Source of the DNA: Azolla pinnata
Lineage: Eukaryota; Streptophyta; Polypodiopsida; Salviniales; Salviniaceae
Assembly: GCA_037176905.1 (NCBI GenBank)
Contig: JBBBWG010027523.1
Location: 1-51,902 of the forward strand
Direction: 5' to 3'
DNA length: 51,902 bases
The translations under genes and the position numbers were made by a program. The notes under the pieces are model-generated. The model did not search any database. It was not told the DNA's origin and saw only the letters and a program-made list of their open reading frames with translations. Positions 49,399 through 51,902 of this stretch are shown here, piece by piece (position 1 is the stretch's first letter; every line of letters begins with the position of its first letter).

Positions 49399-50488
49399 AT
49401 GTGGTTTGCTGGAGTTTGGATTATGAATTTGCAGAGCTTACACTCAGTCCAGCCTGTGCTGGTGGACTGTTACACAGCATATGGTTCCTTGATGTCAAAT
49501 TGCAGCAACTTCTACAATTATGGTACAAGTAAACCCCATGAAGGTGACTGTTGTAAATCTCCTGATATGGTGTTTGAAGCTACTTCTGGTATGGGAGTAA
49601 GATTGAAATGTTTTGTCTCACAGCTAAGTTGATTCAATTGTGCAGGTTTGCAATGCAGGAGCAGCAGATGACACAACACATCCACAAAATCATGGAAAGG
49701 TAAAACTTCCTGGTCTTGAAAGGACTGTTCTATCTGTCATTACTGGAATAGCTATTATTAGCACAGCACACAACATCATGGCTTTGTTTTCTTCGTTCAG
49801 ATCAGGGCATATACAAATGAACAGATGGTACACAAATCAAAGGAGCTATTTGCCGCGGCAAATCTGGGTAAACCTGGCTGTTTACCATGGTGATCTTTGT
49901 AAAAAACTGGCTGGTGATCTTTGTACAGCTGTATATCACATCTGCTGCATGTGCAATTGCAGTAATGCTCGGAAGAAGACGAGGAGCGGGTATAATTATG
50001 TACTCGAGAAAGGATGCGGAATCAAGGTGCATTTACGCCACTCCCATCCATGTAAGTAAGTGTCTGATTGTGTCCTTGAACCAAAGTGCATTAACGCGTT
50101 AATTCAGGTTTAGCTTCATGTTGGATGTGCAATAGGAACACAGGAATCACATGATTCTAGCTAGGTGGAAATGATCGAACGAATGATCGTAAAAATGTAA
50201 GGTCTTAACCCAGGTAACTCGAATTAATTCGAGTCTTATGCTTGTATACATATATATGTGTAGGTATGTTACTATGTATACCATGCTTAAAGATATCAGT
50301 AGATGTGAGTGTGGTAGACATGTTGGTAGATGGTTGGTTTATCTACTTTGCTTGCGTTTCGTTATACATTAGCTTGCCTTAAGTTGCAGAGCTACTTGCT
50401 TGATCGAAGAGAAGCTCCACGAAATGCTGGCCATCTACCGAACGACGACGACGAAGAAGAAGATAGAACTATCTGCTTCCAAGAGTAA
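49399..50488 (+). CDS. Tentative five-exon gene for a 168-aa protein of unknown function
   Basis: Five segments bounded by good GT-AG sites join without a frame break: 49399-49596, 49646-49699, 49801-49867, 49963-50051 and 50390-50488 (507 nt). The best-looking coding part is I-R-A-Y-T-N-E-Q-M-V-H-K-S-K-E-L-F-A-A-A-N-L, then G-R-R-R-G-A-G-I-I-M-Y-S-R-K-D-A-E-S-R-C. The tail is acidic: N-D-D-D-E-E-E-D-R-T-I-C-F-Q-E-stop. The first exon is Cys/Ser-rich and less convincing. An alternative acceptor at 49805 would pair with another frame of exon 2 (M-Q-E-Q-Q-M-T-Q-H). I do not recognise the family. It could also be the 3' part of a longer gene or a decayed copy. Confidence 0.4.
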
Positions 50489-51822
50489 CGACCCAACCAT
50501 CAAGGAAGTGTCGATTTCTCGTGGGCGTAAAGTGGCATAGACAGACAGATGGTAAAAGCTCCTTACCCAACAGTGAAGCTGGGGGGCCGAGTGTCGACTT
50601 CATTCGAAAGGGCAGGTGCCTCGTGCAAATTCCTTTTTGCAAGAAACGTTATATAACGTATTTCTTTCTTTCGTTCTTTGCTTATTTTTTCCGTCGAAGT
50701 TTCAGGTGAGAGAGTCTGTTCCTCGACAAACGAAGGTGAAACGATCGAGCCATCCTTCGAATGGCCCACATCAGGCAGATAGATGGGGACAGACGAACAA
50801 TCGGAGCGAAACAAACGGTGGCTTTCAACGTGGAATGTGGCATTGTGGATCATCTGTATACCTTCTTTCTAGGAGAGGGAGTTGAATGTCATGGAGATGC
50901 AACCTTGTACGTGTGCAATGTACAAGGTTTAACTAAAGCTCAGAAAGAAAGAAAGAGAGATATATTAACGTCTGCTTAGGCCAAAATGACCAAGGGATGA
51001 TGTTGGCCATGCATCGATCGGCTTAAACAGACATGTCTTGTTAGTCGGAGATGGTGGACAAAGCCACAAAATGGGTGTGTTTTGTTGGAGAGGTTTTTCC
51101 AGTGGACTTGGTCAGAATCTCAGGGTCTTTTCCATAGCTGGGACATGTCGATCCGATCCTTCGATCAGAGAAGTGAATCTAAGAACAAAAAGAAAAGAAA
51201 AGGGAAGAGAGCAAGCAAAAGAAGAAGAACGAGGCCTCTTTTCTTGGTGTTGTTAAGTTGGAGGGGGGAGACAGATGCAAGGGGCACCAAACCAATAAAT
51301 GTTAAAAGACAGTTACAAGGGAAGGTGACAGACAGACAGACAGACAGAAGCGACAGTTGCCGACACAGACGCTCATTCCAGATGCCTCCAGAGAGTCAGT
51401 GCATGGGATTTTTTGGATTCTTTATAAGGTGCAAGCTTCGGATCGGTCCCTGGACAAGCCTGATTTTCAAAAGCTCGTCTTCGCTCTTCTTCTCAGAAGA
51501 GTGACAAACCGGGGCCTGGTTGGGTTCCGATATATCTCTCTCTCTTTTCTTGTTCTGTTTCACACCTCAGGTCTGTGTGTTTTTTGTGCCCCTTCCTGTG
51601 CTGGATGGAGAAGGCATGGTCGAGGTTTGCGTTGGAGTGCGTTTCGGCCATGTGGTTCCTCCTGGTGAATGTCCATACGTCCGAGGGAAGGCGGACAAAC
51701 GAGCTGCCAGTGGCCTGCAGGTAGTGTATTGTTTAGTAATACTCTCTATCAATGTCTTCGCCTCTCTGTTTGTCTATCTATCTATCTATCTATCTCTTGA
51801 AAGTAGAAGAACACGAAAGAAG

Positions 51823-51853
<31 letters not shown>

Positions 51854-51902
51854 GAAATGAGGCGGAAGCCGTATGTAGAGCGGAACAGCCCTAACTTGTC
51901 TG
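50489..51902. other. Window end: simple repeats and unplaced open frames
   Basis: Contains (GACA)n at 51327-51348, (TCTA)n at 51773-51796 and (GAA)n at 51818-51852. A stretch at about 51600-51720 (M-V-E-V-C-V-G-V-R-F-G-H-V-V-P-P-G-E-C-P-Y) ends at a possible cag|gtagtg donor and could be an exon of a gene running off the window. I cannot support it further. Confidence 0.45.

Overview
This is nuclear DNA from a flowering plant. The coding genes are split by many introns, TTTAGGG-type (plant telomere) motifs are scattered through introns and promoters, and the recognisable products are plant families: a VAMP71-type longin R-SNARE, CPSF160, an aluminium-activated malate transporter (ALMT) and a plant ACOT13-like thioesterase. 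Some genes are strongly GC-rich at third codon positions (histone H3, ALMT) and others AT-rich (CPSF160, VAMP71). That would suit a monocot, but the sequence does not prove it. All homology calls are from memory of the families; no database was searched. Exon models were built by hand from splice sites, reading-frame continuity and recalled homologues.

Layout, left to right. An 83-bp tandem repeat (1-191) leads into an intronless histone H3 gene (839-1249, +) preceded by about 430 bp of purine-rich repeat. A four-exon VAMP71 gene follows (2329-6153, +). The spacer at 6154-9180 ends in a 28-bp minisatellite built from telomere heptamers and a (CT)25 tract. These sit just upstream of a 26-exon, 1482-codon CPSF160 gene (9610-21505, +), which reads intact from start to stop. 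A small uncharacterised gene with an acidic tail ending C-T-C-T-I-Q lies on the minus strand (22844-25382; 5' end unresolved). Next come simple repeats and two related MITE-like elements (26719-27131 and 27842-28308). A six-exon ALMT gene (29350-32702, -) carries telomere-like motifs in introns 1, 2 and 4 and, in frame, in its last exon. A three-exon hotdog thioesterase gene (34102-37419, -) has introns rich in tandem repeats and about 500 bp of alternating TG/CA DNA beside its start codon. A 100-N assembly gap at 38125-38224 is flanked by identical 77-bp sequences. After a gene-poor stretch comes a three-exon, 1264-aa acidic low-complexity protein gene (41470-48387, +), then a tentative five-exon, 168-aa gene (49399-50488, +). 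The last 1.4 kb holds only simple repeats and unplaced open frames.

The genes do not form a pathway. They are unrelated single-copy-type plant genes: chromatin, vacuolar membrane fusion, pre-mRNA 3'-end processing, anion transport and acyl-CoA hydrolysis. The theme that links the window is the repeated spread of telomere-like and purine-rich repeats into transcribed regions. The most striking case is the ALMT last exon, where the repeat has a 6-nt period and encodes an X-Pro linker, while the non-coding copies nearby use the plant 7-nt unit.
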